Below, piece by piece: positions 44,649 through 55,849 of a stretch of DNA of 64,000 nucleotides (the first letter of the stretch is position 1; the number at the start of each line of letters is the position of its first letter). A program made the position numbers and the translations under genes. Origin of the DNA: Symsagittifera roscoffensis (taxonomy: Eukaryota; Xenacoelomorpha; Acoela; Convolutidae); contig NC_087070.1 of the NCBI RefSeq assembly GCF_963678635.1, positions 22,431,419-22,495,418 of the forward strand, read 5' to 3'. The notes beneath the pieces were generated by a model. It was not told the DNA's origin, made no database searches, and saw only the letters and a program-made list of their open reading frames with translations.

Positions 44649-46330
44649 GATGAAAAGTAAATTTCAAACGTTTTCGCAACTATGTGCATCATTAGGATTT
44701 TGACCATAAACTAATCTAAATGACGATAAAACGTCAATTTACAAATTTTATGTACTAATAATAAAACTAATTTTTAAGAAGAAAACTGATTAAAAGGCGA
44801 ATTCGGAAGTATGTCCATCGTCAGGTTAATAAAATTGATATAAAATAATTTACAGACGTTGAAACATCATAAAAGACCATTAAGTGGTTCCTTACGAAAA
44901 ATAAAATTTTTCCACCAATCAAATTTTAGCAATATTACGTAAGAATTTCGTAATCATTAGTTTTCCTTAAATTTCTCAGGTTTTTAATCTTACTTAGCGT
45001 TTCCTTATAATTTTTAGATTTTCGAAACTTTTTTAAACACAATTTGGTTTTAAGCCATTATGTTAAAAATTAGCCAATCACAGTTGACTCCTTAAATTAT
45101 TCAGGTTAAAATAATTTTAACCTCTGAAATTATTTCACAAAACTTTGTTTAAGTTGTTTGGAAATTTCTGAGACATAGTTTCGATTCAATTTAGACAAGC
45201 ACTTTTTTGAATTAATAACCCAAAAACATTTTTTACGAAAAAAAAATTGTTAAAATATGAATTCGAACATTTTCGGAGCTTTATTAAAATTGATATAAAA
45301 ATTTTTACAGACGTTAAGACATCCTTAAAGACAGTAACGTGCTTCAAAATAAAAATCAAATCATTCCACCAATCAAATTTAAGCATTATTACAAAATTTA
45401 CCTAAATATAGAGAAAATATTTTTGATGAAAAGTAAATTTCAAACGTTTTCGCAACTATGTGCATCGTTTGGATTTTGACCATAAGCTAATCTAAATGGC
45501 AATAAAACGTCAATTTACAAACTTTATATTTAATAAATCAAACAAATCTTTAGGAAGAAAACTGATCTATGTTCAGATCTATGTTCGGATCTATGTTCAT
45601 CGTCAGGTTAAAACAATTGATATAAAATGATTTACAGCCGTTGAAACATCATAAAAGACCATTGAGTGGTTCTTAATAAAAAATAAAATCTTTCCACCAA
45701 TCAAATTTTAGCAATATTACGTAAGAATTTTGTAATTTTTAGTTTTCCTTAAGTTTCTCAGATTTTTTATCTTACTTAGTGTTTCCTTATACAAATTTTT
45801 CGGTTTTTGAAACTTTTTGAAACAAAATTTGGTTTTAAGCCAATGTGTTAAAAATTAGCCAATCACAGTTGACTTCTTAAATTATTGAGGTTAAAATACT
45901 TTTAACCTCTGAAAATCTTTCAAAAAATTTTATTTAAGTTATTTGGAAGTTTTTGAGACATAGTTTCGATTCCATTTAGACAAGCACCTTTTTGAATTAA
46001 CAACCCAAGAACCTTTTTTACGAAGAAAAACTATTAAAATATAAATTCGAACATTTTTGGAGCTATGTCCATCTTCAGGTTATTAAAATTGATATAAAAT
46101 TCTTTACAGACGTTAAAACATCATAAAAGACAGTAAAGCGCTTCAAAACAAAAAATCAAATCATTCCACCAATCAAATTTAAGCATTATTACAAAATTTA
46201 CATAACTATAGAGAAGACATTTTTGATAAAAAGTAAGTTTCAAACGTTTTTGCAACTATGTGCAACGTCAGAATTTTTTTAATAAACTAATCTAAATGAT
46301 GATAAAACATCAATTTACAAATGTTATTTA
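44649..46330. repeat. Tandem array, units of about 776-800 bases, with internal half-repeats
   Basis: GATGAAAAGTAAATTTCAAA starts at 44649 and 45425, and a diverged form at 46225. Within each unit TTTACAGACGTT plus ACATC occurs twice (about 44851 and 45306; about 45630 and 46105), followed by the same CCACCAATCAAATTT word. Units thus have a two-part structure. GCAACTATGTGCATC-type sequence near the unit starts resembles sequence flanking the Penelope copies further right (GAACAATTGTGCATCAG near 46977), so the array is probably derived from Penelope terminal repeats. Confidence 0.75.
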
Positions 46331-46574
46331 CAATGATTCACATGAATTTTGATTCTAAATCAACATGATAAGAAAAGCTAATCAAAATTGACCTCTCAAA
46401 TCACTATTCAGATTAAAACACTTTTAACCTCCTAAAATAATTGAAAGATTTAAAATGATTTCGTAGGCAATAATCTGAGTCATACTTTCCATTTAGAGTG
46501 AACGCTTCCAAAGAAAAACCAAAAACAAATTGGAACTGAATTTTCAGTGTTAACTCCCTGCTCCTCGCGCGTGT

Positions 46575-46890
46575 TCAAGTCCGGTTTCTCTTTCCTGATA
46601 TGTATGCCTGTAATGTTAACATTTTTGTTTGGTTACTCGACCTATCTATAATTACTTAACTATTATCTGCGCTATTTCCCTCAAGCCTGCCTTGCTGAAG
46701 ATGGAGACCTCCAGGTGAGCCTGTTTTCTTTGGTTTCTCAACCCTAGTGGTCAAATGTCGAACAGTTTGTCCGACATAGGTGAAAGTGCATCCTCTGCAT
46801 GAAAGTTTATAACCACTCTTGACCTTAGAAAATGCTGAATTCAGCGATGGTAAACAATATTCTAATTTTCTTGTGGTGAAAACCAATTGA
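46575..46890 (-). mobile_element. Penelope-like element, GIY-YIG tail fragment (copy D)
   Basis: The minus-strand frame 46656-46886 reads VFTTRKLEYCLPSLNS, then SGYKLSCRGCTFTYVGQTVR with HLTTRVEK. This is the linker and N-terminal part of a GIY-YIG endonuclease with the Penelope-type Cys pair before the YVG box. Downstream text continues to near 46575 in other frames. Only the 3' end of the element is present, consistent with 5'-truncated insertion. Confidence 0.75.
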
Positions 46891-46929
46891 ACACTGGTTA
46901 AATTTCGTAACTTGCTTGCAAAATCTTTT

Positions 46930-47260
46930 TTTGGTCACGACAAGTAGTTAAGAAAATTAAAATTATGAACATTTTCGAACAATTGTGCATCAGCACGTTG
47001 AAAAGTAATAACATTTTATAAAATGATCATCGATCATAAAAATATCTTAAGACATTGGCTTTACAAAATAAAAAGAATTCAACCAACCAAAAGTTTGCAA
47101 TTTTGAAATTCGCGCTGAAATTATATCATGATTATATCATCAGACTTGAGTTTCTGAGACTTCCTCTCAATTTCATCTTTTAATTCAATTTTTTTTAAAA
47201 TTTTTTTTCGATTTTTCTCATTTTCCAATTTTTAAAAAAGTCATTTTTTTAATTTCAAAT
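46930..47260. repeat. Left inverted repeat flanking Penelope copy A
   Basis: This segment matches 50180-50460 in reverse complement. Matching words include TTTCTGAGACTTCC against its inverse AGATTATCTCAGAAA, and ATCATTTTATAAAATG-type and TCTTAAGACATT-type words against GTCTTGAGATATTTTTCGAG. Penelope elements often carry such long terminal repeats in direct or inverted arrangement. Confidence 0.6.
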
Positions 47261-47279
47261 TTTATTTGTTTTGTATTGG

Positions 47280-50119
47280 CCGAAAAGTAATCATGACCAA
47301 GTACCTTTTATCGAAGAGGAAGAGAAAACACGAGCCAGAATTGGTGAGAGAGCATTTGGAGCTTCACCAAGATAGTGCCCTGGAGTTGAAGTCGCTCAGG
47401 TTGGTAGTGGAGAATCAGGAAATCTACCGGGACCGATTGGCAAGACAACATCAGTCAAAAACAGACCCTCGCAGACAAGAGCGAAGGCACTAGAGGAACG
47501 GAAAGAGAGGAATTAAGCGGATGGTACTTCATCAAACTGTTAGTATTGTTTTGTTTGTTCTTTGCCTTGTACCCCGGGAGCTTACTTCCTCTTGGCCTGC
47601 GAAGTAATGAACTCAATAATTCTTCCCCTGTCAATTTCACGACTGACACCGAAAAATAAAATTTCGTGGAAAATATTGATAGGTTATCTTTAAAATTATC
47701 TTAAACTAAATAATAGTTTTGAAAGACTTGAATTTCTGAAAAACGGCTTTCAAAACGATATCATAGCGGACTTTTTGCAATTCCGGGTGCCGGAAAATGT
47801 TTTTTTTTACCAAACGGTTCATTGTTTTCAGCTAAACTACTCGGAACTGAAATAAATAAGGCTAGAAATTACGAGAAGAGCATTAGACACAAGTTATGGA
47901 AAGCGAGAGTGACAGTGCTGCGGATGGTTGATGAAGAATTTTGGCCGTCAGTTTTGCACTTCATTATAAATGTGAACAGAAACAATTCAAGCACAGTGAA
48001 TGGAACCCACAAAAACAAAATTAAAAAACTCTCAGAAACACAAAATAGACCGGTACGCAAATAGGATGACAGGTAAGTCATAGCTTTAGAGTGCATTGAA
48101 TTACCAAGGTGGGTGCAAGAATTTTTATCCGTGGTACCCAAACACCCAGTTTGGAATGATTTAACTGATGTGGATGTTCCCAAGAACGTATTAGGGGAGC
48201 CGCTGTGTGATATTGAAGCAGCGGCTAAAGCTTATGTGATGTGAGTGAAACAGACATCATCTGATAGAGGGGTGGAAAAAATTTAAAAAATATCTCAAAA
48301 AACAGCAATCTTTAGCAGTGCCAATTGATTAAGTGGTTGGGTTTTAAATCATGAAAAAAGACCAATACGAAGTCAAACTGCTAGAGTTTTAACAGTCAGA
48401 CCAAGTTAGAGCAATGAATCATACTATTAATTTTTGACTTTGAGAAAGATATTAGCAAAGAGCTGTTGAGTCTGAAAAATAGGAAAGACATAAGTGAACA
48501 TCTATACACCAAATTGAGGTCAGCAGGTAGTCAACAGGCTCGTGTGTACCGCTTAGCAAAAATACTCAAGAAAAACATACCACTGCGCCCTCTCCTAATT
48601 CTGACTGGAATTTTATATGATAACTTGAACAAAATGTAGTCCAATTTTTTGATAGAAGTAAGGGAGCGAACGTAGAAACAAACACGCAAGCAGCAAGAAA
48701 GATTATTGAGAAGGTTAAACTAGACTCTGATGAGAACTTAATTTTTTTAGCGCTTGAAAGTTTGTACACTAGTATTCCACTCATTATCAAGCTTTATGAG
48801 CAAAAGAAACCTACAGACATTGCACGCAATACTATGACGTGATTGCTAAGCCTTGCTGTAGGTCAAGTTCACTTTAAGTGCAATATTATCTGCTGTCAAT
48901 AGAAGGATGGTTTGGCTATGGGAGCCTCTCTTGCAGTCATACTTTCAAATTTGTAGATGAAAGAGTTCAAACCTGTATTGAGGAATGAGAATCCAAAAAT
49001 TTGCAAGCCAATTGAAGATCTAAATGGCAACTGTTCAGAATGTAGAAAAAGATTACGTATAGAGAGAAAAGTGTGAATGTGAAAAATGTCTAAATTGGTT
49101 CCACCAAAAAGGTAATGAGCTTCAAAAAATGGAATATAGACACATAGCTAGTACTATTTGATTTTGCTCGGCATGCTGTGAGTTAAGAGAAAGAAACGAA
49201 CAATCAGAGGAAAAAACTCTTACTGAGATATGTAGATGATATCGTGAGAACAGTGAAAGGAAATCCAGAAGAATATTTAAACGCTGCAAATCAATCGCAT
49301 CCTAATCTACAGTTAACTATAGATAGAAAGAGGTAACCTCGCCTGTCTTTACATTAAAATTAACGTGGACACACGTAAAAACGTAGTCTTTGGATGGAAT
49401 CAAATACCAACTGATATTGGAACGATTCTCAATTTTAGGAGCTGCGCGCCACTCCATTAAAAGGAAAACATAATAGAAAGCGCAGTTCATCGATGAAGCA
49501 CTTCAGCTTGGAATTAGTTCAATGAGGCCATGACAATAAAAAAACAATGGGTGGAAAACCAATACCCAGACTCTTGGACTGATAAAGTTGTTTCGATGAC
49601 CCTTGACAGACTCTTCGAAGAAAAAGCAAACAAGAGCCCTGGTAAGAACCTATGTCAAAGGAGTTTTGATAATACAGGCACACCACCCATGATGATGGTG
49701 CAGTATCGAGGCAATGAAAGCCGGATATTTGTAAATAAGTTGCAGAACAATTTCAGGGCACCAAATGTTTTCAACACCAGAAAGCTGAAAACCTGCCTCC
49801 ATCCTTAAGTCGTTCTTTTTCGCGTGAACTCAAATCAAAAAGGTTTAGAAGATTTGATGTAACTCCACCTATGTTGGTCATACAGTTCGACGTATAACCA
49901 CTACAAATGACAAACACCGAAAAAAGGGTTCATCCGTAGGACAACTTCTACGGCATTTGAAATGAGGGGACAAGCCCGGGAATGTCATAAGAGTTAATAG
50001 CCCAAGCTAACACCAACCTCAATCTACTGGCAATAGAAGCACTTCACATCTGGAAGGAGAGACCAAGAAGACACACGCGCGATGAGTTCAGGAGCAGGGA
50101 ACTGACCATTACACTATAG
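47280..50119 (+). mobile_element. Penelope-like element copy A, near full length, frame-damaged
   Basis: Domains in order: an N-terminal segment (47280-48250; LVREHLELHQDSALELKSLR, later FLSVVPKHPVWNDLTDVDVP); RT start (48480-48600; VYRLAKILKKNIPLRPLLIL); palm A region (ALESLYTSIPL); motif B (DGLAMGASLAVILSN) at about 48905-48950; a PHD-like zinc finger (about 49027-49180; CSEC, CEKCLNWFHQKG, FCSAC); motif C (LLLRYVDDIVRTVKGNPEEY) at about 49220-49280; the thumb (FNEAMTIKKQWVENQYPDSW); and a GIY-YIG endonuclease remnant (STYVGHTVRRITT variant at about 49867). It ends FRSRELTITL with a stop at about 50119. The YVDD catalytic box is intact, but several stops and frameshifts kill the copy. Confidence 0.85.
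49027..49190 (+). other. PHD-like zinc finger inside the Penelope RT (copy A)
   Basis: Between palm motif B (AMGASLA) and motif C (RYVDD) the translation shows CSECRKRLR, then after one frame change CECEKCLNWFHQKG, and at the end FCSACCE. This is the Cys4-His-Cys3 order of a PHD finger, except that the residue after His-x2 is Gly here; copy C keeps Cys (WYHRDC). In usual Penelope RTs motifs B and C are separated by a short, finger-free segment. Confidence 0.7.
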
Positions 50120-50179
50120 TCCCGAACACGAACTTTCGGCTTATACAAAAACGAATAGTTTTCGAAATAAAAATTGACA

Positions 50180-50460
50180 GGTTTTTAAACTGGAAAATGA
50201 GACAAATCGAGAAATTAAAATTAAAAATAATTTAATTAAAAGATGAAATTAAGAGATTATCTCAGAAACTTAAGTCCGGTGATGTAATCATGATGTGTTT
50301 TAGGCGCCAGTTTCAAATTTGCACACTTTTGAGTTTTTTTTATTCTTATTTTGAGTAGTTAATGTCTTGAGATATTTTTCGAGGATCATTTTATTTATTT
50401 TTAATACTTTAAACCTCAAACCTGATGAATAACATATGTGCAAAAACGTTCGTAATTTAC
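50180..50460. repeat. Right inverted repeat flanking Penelope copy A
   Basis: This is the inverted partner of 46930-47260. It begins just after the copy A stop codon and shows AAAAGATGAAATTAAGAGAT, AGTCCGGTGATGTAATCATG and TGTGCAAAAACGTTCG, all matching the left flank on the opposite strand. Confidence 0.6.
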
Positions 50461-50589
50461 CTTTTATCTCTTAAGCATTATTTGGCAATTCTTTGTAACA
50501 TCCTTAAATTTCTGGGATTTCAAATCTTACTTTGCGTTTCATAATATTAATTTTGGATGTTCTAATTTTTCCAATTTCCTTGTTCGATA

Positions 50590-52450
50590 TTCTAAGCCAA
50601 TCATAATATTGAACTGAAATTTAAGTGTTAGCTCGCTCCTACTCCTGGACTCATCTCGCGTGTTGATTCCTGGTCTCAGTTTTCTAGTGTGCAGGATTCT
50701 CAATGAGTTTCAATGCGTTGTTTTACTGTTTTAGCATCTCCAAACTCAATTGTGCTGTGGTTACTTCCTACTCACACTGACGTATGTGTATGCCTACAGG
50801 CGAGTACTCTTTCTTGTGTTCCTCACTCCTTGTGGCCAAATGTCGAACAGTTTGTCCAACATAGGTGGAATTACAAACACAACAAGACAGTTTGTACACC
50901 CATGAAATTTAGATAACAGGAGAATGATGACTTAAAGAAGGGAAGAGTGGTTTTCAATTTCCGGATTTTTAATTGACTTTTTACTTGGGTGATGGTGCGC
51001 ACCTCGTTTGCGAACAATTGATTTTGATTTCCTCGATATTGAACTATGAGGATTGGGGGTTTCTCGTCTCGCTTATCATTTGTTTCCCGAGTTTCAGTCT
51101 TTGTGTTATTATTTCTGCCCCAAGAGTTTTTTGGTGTCTCCGACTCAACCATCCACTTTGGACCATCCACATGGTTTTTGGACTCAACCATTGTTTTTGA
51201 TACCATCGACTCGGATGATCAATCGTCTGGGTTTTGATTTTCCTTTCATTGCGGTCTATTGATCATCCTTGCTTCATGATAATTGCTCATGTAGATGTGC
51301 TTCTAAAAACCCTGTGCTTCGTGCTCTATACTCTATTTCTCATTTAGTTTTGCAACTTTTGAAGTTTAGAAGCTAGTCAGTATCCGATAGTTTTCGGTAC
51401 CATCCACCTTTAACTTGATTTCTGCTATCTGCGTTTATATTAATGTCTAAAAAGCCAAGTCACGGTTCTCATTCGGTACTTCAAACATGAACTGAAAGTT
51501 AGGGTTCAACTTGTTGGCAGCTTGCAATACCACTCTTGTATCGCCTTTAACAGTCCTCACAAAGTAATCTGCGTATCGTAGAAAAAGCTTCACACCTGCT
51601 ATGGTCAGCTCACATTCACGCCTCTCATAGCACGTTTTGCGAAACAATTTTTTTTTCGATATGCCTTTATAATCATCATCCGAAACTCCACCACAATCTC
51701 TATGATACCATTTCAAACAACCCTCATATTCAACAGCCTTGGTTGTGAAAGTCACCCTTGTATTGTATTTTGAGCATTTTTCGTTCATTTCCTCTAGGAT
51801 ATCAATCATTTGAGGGATTCCATAGACAAAGCTTTCTCATAGTCTTTCAACCAAAAGTTTGCCAGAATGAGCGCAAGGGATGCACCCATGGCCGATCCAT
51901 TCTTCTGTACATACCATGTGTCGTTGCACTCAAAATGGACATTACTAACAGCCATGTACAAAAAGCGTTTCATTGTTTGTCTTGACAAGTCTGGTGGCTA
52001 GGAGCGATGTCAGTGGCTTTGTTGAGTGGAACATTTGTGTACAGCTTCTTCATATCCAAGGAAAAGACACTATCTTCAGAGTCTACTTTGCTATTTTTTA
52101 TCATATCCCTAGCTGCTTCAGTGTTCGTCGTAATTTTTGCACCCTCGTTTTTATCAAAAAGTTTTCCTAGTGTTTTATCAAGTATCTTATAAGAACTACC
52201 GGGGAGTGAGAGAGGACAAGTCGTAGTGGTATACCCTTTTTCTGAACTTTAGCCACTGCATAAACTGTGCAGGTTCACCCACAGCTGACCTCAACCTCGC
52301 ATATAAGCTATCTGATCTGTAATCTCATGCCTTTTGTTCATAGCTAGTAGTTCTTTGTTCAAATTGTTTTTCGGAATTTTGAAGAATTGAATCATTCTTG
52401 TTATCGGGTCTCTTGATCTATTTTGATTCTAGCGTTTGGATCAGACTTGC
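50590..52450 (-). mobile_element. Penelope-like element copy C (minus strand)
   Basis: From right to left on the minus strand: an N-terminal part (52380-52440; FKIPKNNLNKELLAMNK); an RT part with ILDKTLGKLFDKNEGAKI and KVDSEDSVFSLDMKKLYTNV; motif B region (NGSAMGASLALILANFWLK, 51840-51905); a zinc-finger part (VEYEGCLKWYHRDCGGVSDD, about 51680-51740); motif C (LFLRYADYFVRTVKGD, where the second catalytic Asp is Tyr); and a thumb and linker at 50871-51206 (ILIVQYRGNQNQLFANE). The GIY-YIG tail lies near 50820-50870 and SRSELTLKF at about 50620. Stops and frame changes make it dead. Confidence 0.82.
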
Positions 52451-52479
52451 TTCATATGTGTGTTTGTTCATGACGCAAA

Positions 52480-54560
52480 ACTCAATTTTCTCATCAAAAG
52501 GGAAATTAGTTTGAGACTTATTTTTCAGCGTCAACTTCCTGCTTCTAAACACATCAAGCGTGTTCAGACCCGGCTTCTCATTCCTGATATGTATTGCCTC
52601 CTTTGTTAATAGTTTAATTTGGGTGTTCGATTTATCTATAAATTCCCAATTAACATCTGCGTTTTTCCCCTCAAGTATGCAAGAGTTTCCTCCTCAATTC
52701 TAGTCGTCAAATGATGAACAGTTTGTCCGACACAGGTGGATTTATTTATATCCACTAATTGACAGTTTAAAAACCACTTTTGTCATGAGGCCATTAGAAA
52801 AAACTGAATTCAGCGATGATAAATATGATGGCAGTTTTCTTGTGGTGAAAACTAATTGAAAATTGGTTAAATGTCGTTACCTGTTTATGAAAAACCAACA
52901 GATACTGCAGGCCCCTGGACGGCGAGAGGAGTGTTTCAACTCTTTCAACAAAAGATGTGAAGCTCCCAAAGCTGACGTTGAAGCATAGAAGTATCCACAG
53001 CCAATATTTTGCAAACAACAAGTTATTCCCAGATCCTGCGACACATTTATGTACCAGTCCGGGAATGGCAAACTCCTAATTGAATTGGTTTTCTCTAGAA
53101 AGAACTGAGATGGGGATGAAGAGAATTGATGGCATCGAGAACACGAGTTGGTTCTGCTTTTATTGTTCGAACAAAGTCAATCACAAACCTGAGGAACAAC
53201 TTAACTTGCGGAGTAGTCTTCTCATTGTTCTTAGCGCCGCACCAGCGTTCACAATACCAGACCATCTCGGTTTTTGATGCGTATACATCATCGGACAATT
53301 TCCCCGCAATTAAGATCGGTATCTCTTGCATTCAACCCCCTTTGATCTATATGTTACCTTCCTGCTGCAACATGGACACAAACCATTCTTGTCATCCGCT
53401 GGCTCTATCCCCGTTCCCGCCGGAATTTCTTGTTTGAAATCGAATTTCAAATTATTCTAATAATGTCAACCACAAACCCGAGTAACACTTTCACCTGTGA
53501 TGTATTTTTGTCCTTCTTCTTAGCGCAGCAGCAGCTGTCACAATACCAGACCATCTAGGCTTTTGATGCGTAAGCATCATCGGACATCCGGATCTAGAGC
53601 AGTTTTTTCGATTGTTTATCAGCATCGTTAGTCTCGATATTGGCTCCATAGGTGTTGTCTAAAAGTCTTGCAAGCGTTTCATTGAGGTTTTGATACCAGC
53701 TGCCGGAAGTGATAGAACGGGTCAAAGGGGCGGGTTGCCCCTGTTGACCTCATCTTATAATATGATTGATCACTCATCTTGTCTCTTTTAATCAACGCAA
53801 ATAAGATTTTCTGCTAAATTCGTTCTCAATTTTCAGCATCACCTAATCAGTGGTTGCTTCTTTTTTTTAGAAACTGAGCAGATTGTGACAAAGTTTCGAG
53901 TTTTTCAAAATGTTTTTCCGCGTAATGCAAAAAACTAACTCCTTATCAAAAGATGCAGCCAGCAATCCATTATCTTTGAGATAATTCCTCGTTTTATCAA
54001 CGGCTTTTTCTCTTGGGGTTTGCCTTTTTTCTTTGCTATTTCACGTGAAGCTTCACCCATATAATTTTTTTGATTTTTCAAAATGTGATAGAAAGTTTTC
54101 GATACCAGACAAAAAAAGTCTCGGTTTGTTGCCCTTGATGTTGCCAATCTGTGTTGTCAGTTTTCTGTGTGCCATTACCAATCGCAGAGACTTCAGCTCC
54201 AACTCTGCATTCTGGTGCAGCTTCAAATATTCTTTGATCTGATCTAGATTGTACTGTACTGAGAGTAGCCGTTTTGTGGCAGTAATAAAGAGCACTCCAG
54301 TGTCGAGTAGCCGACTTAAGAATAGGCGATCGCCAATAACTGCTGCTTCTTCTACTCCAAATAGCCTGTCAGCTCTTCGACACACACTGGCCGAAAATTG
54401 TTAACTTTGTGGCTGATGATGACGTTCTTCACCACGTCTTGTCACACTACCACTTTTTTCTCTCTCAATTGATTCTCTTCCAGTCACCAACGAAGGTTTT
54501 GCCCTGGTTCAGTGAGCTTTGTTGAGGGATAGGACACGCGTTGCTGTAACAAGGCTCTCG
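52480..54560 (-). mobile_element. Penelope-like element copy B (minus strand), rearranged
   Basis: The N-terminal part at 54053-54560 includes YLKLHQNAELELKSLRLVMA, which parallels the copy A start. RT motif C with its preceding zinc-finger end occurs twice, at about 53450-53590 and at 53095-53331 (MVWYCERWCGAKN, VKLFLRFVIDFVRTIKAE). This means an internal duplication or two joined copies. The GIY-YIG tail follows at 52540-52740 (CVGQTVHHLTTRIEEE, LNTLDVFRSRKLTLKN). The catalytic Asp pair is lost in both motif C copies. Confidence 0.75.
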
Positions 54561-55849
54561 TATTGCTTTTCTCACTTCTATTGAGGGTGTTATTGCTGTG
54601 AAACAAGGAGATAGCTGCTAAATTGTAAAACAGTTCGGTAACTTAAAAGAAAAACGGCAATATTCTAGGTGCAGATAACAAAGTTAAAATTTTATTCAAA
54701 ATAGAAAAACTCTTATCTCGTTCAGAAAAATTTTTGACGAGACTCATTCAAATGCACGTTTTCTCAATCTGATTGGCTTGATTCCCAACCATCGGACTCT
54801 TTTTAATTCTATCCATTAATTTACTTTTCCATTTCTAGAAAATAAGATTTTTTTTGGATTGTGCGACGAAGGGACTCCTGACTGTATCCTCGGTTACAAT
54901 GCTTTTTAAATAGTGTGTCTCATGTAAAAAGTTCTCGGTCTTGTGTGGGGTATCTGCAATAGGAAATTTGTAGAGACAATACCTTGCTTGTTATGAAAGT
55001 GCACATGTTTAAAAGGTCATCACAAAAACATCTGCTGGTTGCTGACTCGCAAGCGAGGAGACTAGTGTTTCCTAACTTCAACATCTTATCAACCCCTGGT
55101 GGTATTATCATCCATAAATAAAAACATGTTCCGGCGAAGAGTCAGTAGGAACAAAACAATTGATCGCCATATCTATTTTGATAAAACCATTCAGCGTGAA
55201 GCTATAGGAAACTCCTGGATTTACAGAAGCAGCAAACAAAAGGTTTACTGCGAAACGGATATCGGAAACGACGACGTTCATCTAGCCCGAAAATCACTCA
55301 GCGGTCTTCGAAACATCTTGACAAACAATGTTTTGCCAAAAAATGGTCACTAAAAGCATCGCAAGACTTGTAATCAGTAGTTTAATTGGGGAAATTATAT
55401 ACCTGTCCAACTTTGTAGCTCTGACAACTTCTTACAGGATCCACGAATGAAGTCTTCTTTATTTTTCCACCTAAGTTATCTTCAGCTAAGACTTTGTGGA
55501 TATATTTTGTGAAATAAAGGTTTTATGGTTAGTTCTAAAAATTGAAGCAACATGGGAGAAGAACACAAAGTCTGTACAAGCCAAGCTAAGAAGCACGAAA
55601 TCAAAATTTTCATCGGTATGAAGATATCTCCCGATAAGCAGAACATTTAAAAAAATTTGCTTAAAACAAGGCATGATCGGCTTCAATCAGTCAAATACAG
55701 GAGCTCAGATCTGTGACTAAAAGATCTAAAGTTAATGAGAAAAACTGAAAACGGCTGGGCAGAAACTAACTGCGAAGGCCATTTAAACTGAAAAAAAAGA
55801 AAACTTCACATCCACGATGCTAAAATTTAAAGTAGGAAATATAATCGAA
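54561..55849. other. Between Penelope copy B and the non-LTR element; one unassigned frame
   Basis: An open frame on the plus strand at 55099-55353 gives MFRRRVSRNKTIDRHIYFDK and KQKVYCETDIGNDDVHLARK. It looks more protein-like than its surroundings but matches nothing I know, and no promoter or splice sites support it. The rest is AT-rich without recognised content. Confidence 0.3.
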
